From Ilumatobacteraceae bacterium (lineage in GTDB: Bacteria > Actinomycetota > Acidimicrobiia > Acidimicrobiales > Ilumatobacteraceae), in contig JALOLG010000099.1 of NCBI GenBank assembly GCA_025456105.1, positions 1-6,211 of the forward strand: a DNA stretch of 6,211 nucleotides, read 5' to 3'. Positions 5,291-6,211 of this stretch are shown here, piece after piece; the first letter of the stretch is position 1; every line of letters begins with the position of its first letter. The translations under genes were made by a program, and so were the position numbers. The notes below the pieces were generated by a model. That model was not told where the DNA came from and made no database searches. It worked only from the letters and a program-made list of their open reading frames with translations.

Positions 5291-6211
5291 GTGACGCAAA
5301 CCTGCCCCTTCCGCAGCGTGCTCGACGAGGCCGCCGGCGGCCTCGACGCGGCCGACCTCCGCATCCCGCTGATGCCGATCGGCGAGGCGTTCGACATGGG
5401 CCACGACGCGAACGGCGTGCCCCTCATCGACCCGCGGCTGTTCGACTCGGCGGAGTTCCGGCGCAACCCGTACCCCTACTACCGGATCATGCGCGACCAC
5501 CATCCGGTGCTCCACGACCCGCTCCACAACTGCTACTGGATCACCCGCTACGACGACGTCGCCGCGGCGTACCACGACGATGAGCTGTGGAACACCATCC
5601 CGAAGGGCATGAGCTCGGGGGTGCTCGGCAACACCCAGCTCGAGCTGTCGGGCGTGGAGCACCGCCGGCGCCGCAACCTGTATGGCCGGCACCTGGTGGG
5701 CAAGGCGCTCGACCGGCGGGTGCCCATCATCGAGCGGCTCGCCGCCGACATGGTGGCGGAGTGGTTCGCCGACGGTGCGGGCGAGCGGACGATCGAGATG
5801 GGTCGGCTGTTCGCGAACGAGTTCCCGATCCGCGTCGTGGGCCAGGTGCTCGGCTTCCCCGAGGAGGCGCGCGACGACTTCTTCTACTGGTACTCCTCGA
5901 TGATGAACGGCCTCGGTGGCTCCGAGACGGCGAGCCAGGGCGTCGAGGCCCGCCAGCACCTCGAGGACTACGTGACGGGGCTGGTGGAGGAGCGCCGCGT
6001 CACGCCCACCTACCTGCACGACGCCGACGGCGAGCGGATCGGGCTCGACATCATCTCCGAGCTGTGCCAGTCGAAGGTCGACGGCGACTGGCTGTCGACC
6101 GAGGAGATCACCTCCAACATCGCCCTGATCGTCGGCGGCGGGGGCGAGACCACCCGTGGGGCGATCCTCAACATGTGGTACCTGCTGCTCCAGCACCCCG
6201 AGCAGCTGGCC
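5291..6211 (+). CDS. cytochrome P450, N-terminal two-thirds (runs off the right edge)
   Basis: From GTG 5291 the frame is open to the window end, giving 307 residues beginning VTQTCPFRSV. Bacterial soluble P450 landmarks are present: NPYPYYRIMRDHHPV (59-73) near the N-terminus, ITRYDDV (84-90), the C-helix block GVEHRRRRNL (121-130) with H124 and R128 placed to contact heme propionates, VVGQVLGFP (182-190), and the I-helix oxygen-activation motif GGGGETT (282-288) followed by HPEQLA (302-307). The ExxR motif and heme-ligand cysteine should lie beyond the edge. P450s insert one oxygen atom into organic substrates using electrons from a ferredoxin, and a ferredoxin gene is divergent here. There is no membrane anchor, so it is a cytoplasmic class I type. 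The substrate cannot be told. GAAGG with an 8-base spacer supports the start. The truncation is due to the window edge, not to a broken gene. Confidence 0.93.
   Translation, partial: MTQTCPFRSVLDEAAGGLDAADLRIPLMPIGEAFDMGHDANGVPLIDPRLFDSAEFRRNPYPYYRIMRDHHPVLHDPLHNCYWITRYDDVAAAYHDDELWNTIPKGMSSGVLGNTQLELSGVEHRRRRNLYGRHLVGKALDRRVPIIERLAADMVAEWFADGAGERTIEMGRLFANEFPIRVVGQVLGFPEEARDDFFYWYSSMMNGLGGSETASQGVEARQHLEDYVTGLVEERRVTPTYLHDADGERIGLDIISELCQSKVDGDWLSTEEITSNIALIVGGGGETTRGAILNMWYLLLQHPEQLA

Noticed and set aside
4832..6196. Long minus-strand open frame of about 450 codons antisense to the P450
   Set aside because: It covers the P450 and runs into the ferredoxin region in another frame. Composition is His/Arg/Val-rich without recognisable motifs, while the plus strand has clear P450 motifs.
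1..6211. Search for CRISPR repeats, tRNA, rRNA, IS ends, toxin-antitoxin or phage-defence genes
   Set aside because: No regularly spaced repeats, no tRNA-like cloverleaf, no transposase or terminal inverted repeats, and no defence-family motifs were seen by eye.

Overview
The window is about 70% G+C and shows strong third-position G/C bias. A Tat-exported PhoX-type phosphatase, a bacterial class I cytochrome P450, a 7Fe-type ferredoxin and start codons placed directly behind TANNNT -10 elements all suggest a high-GC actinobacterium. An Acidimicrobiia-like lineage is a reasonable guess, but the sequence holds no taxonomic marker. I see no rRNA, tRNA, CRISPR array, insertion sequence or phage gene. 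Genes are tightly packed; the longest gap is about 110 bases and holds a promoter.

Layout from left to right. (1) The last codons of an unknown protein end at 55. (2) A small ferritin-like four-helix protein lies at 107-589 (+). It is tail-to-tail with (3) a secreted PhoX-family phosphatase at 597-2501 (-), and a hairpin covers both stop codons. (4) Upstream of phoX, in the gap 2502-2612, are a plausible -10 element, a strong ribosome binding site and a three-unit 11-base repeat that resembles an actinobacterial PHO box. (5) A DUF389 membrane protein at 2613-3608 (-) is divergent from (6) an alpha/beta hydrolase at about 3654-4340 (+). (7) A VOC/glyoxalase-fold protein at 4375-4914 (+) follows 34 bases later, probably in the same transcript. 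(8) A 95-residue 7Fe-type ferredoxin at 4930-5217 (-) converges on it. (9) A cytochrome P450 starts at 5291 (+), divergent from the ferredoxin, and runs off the right edge before its heme-binding region.

Two functional themes can be supported. The first is phosphate acquisition: a Tat-exported phosphatase under a probable phosphate-starvation operator. The second is an oxidative module: a P450 and a ferredoxin divergently expressed from overlapping, symmetric -10 elements, with the ferredoxin as a likely electron donor. The hydrolase and VOC protein may form a small catabolic transcription unit, but their substrates cannot be read from the sequence. I found no convincing new multi-gene system. 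The best leads are regulatory: the PHO-box-like repeats, the symmetric divergent promoter and the leaderless starts.
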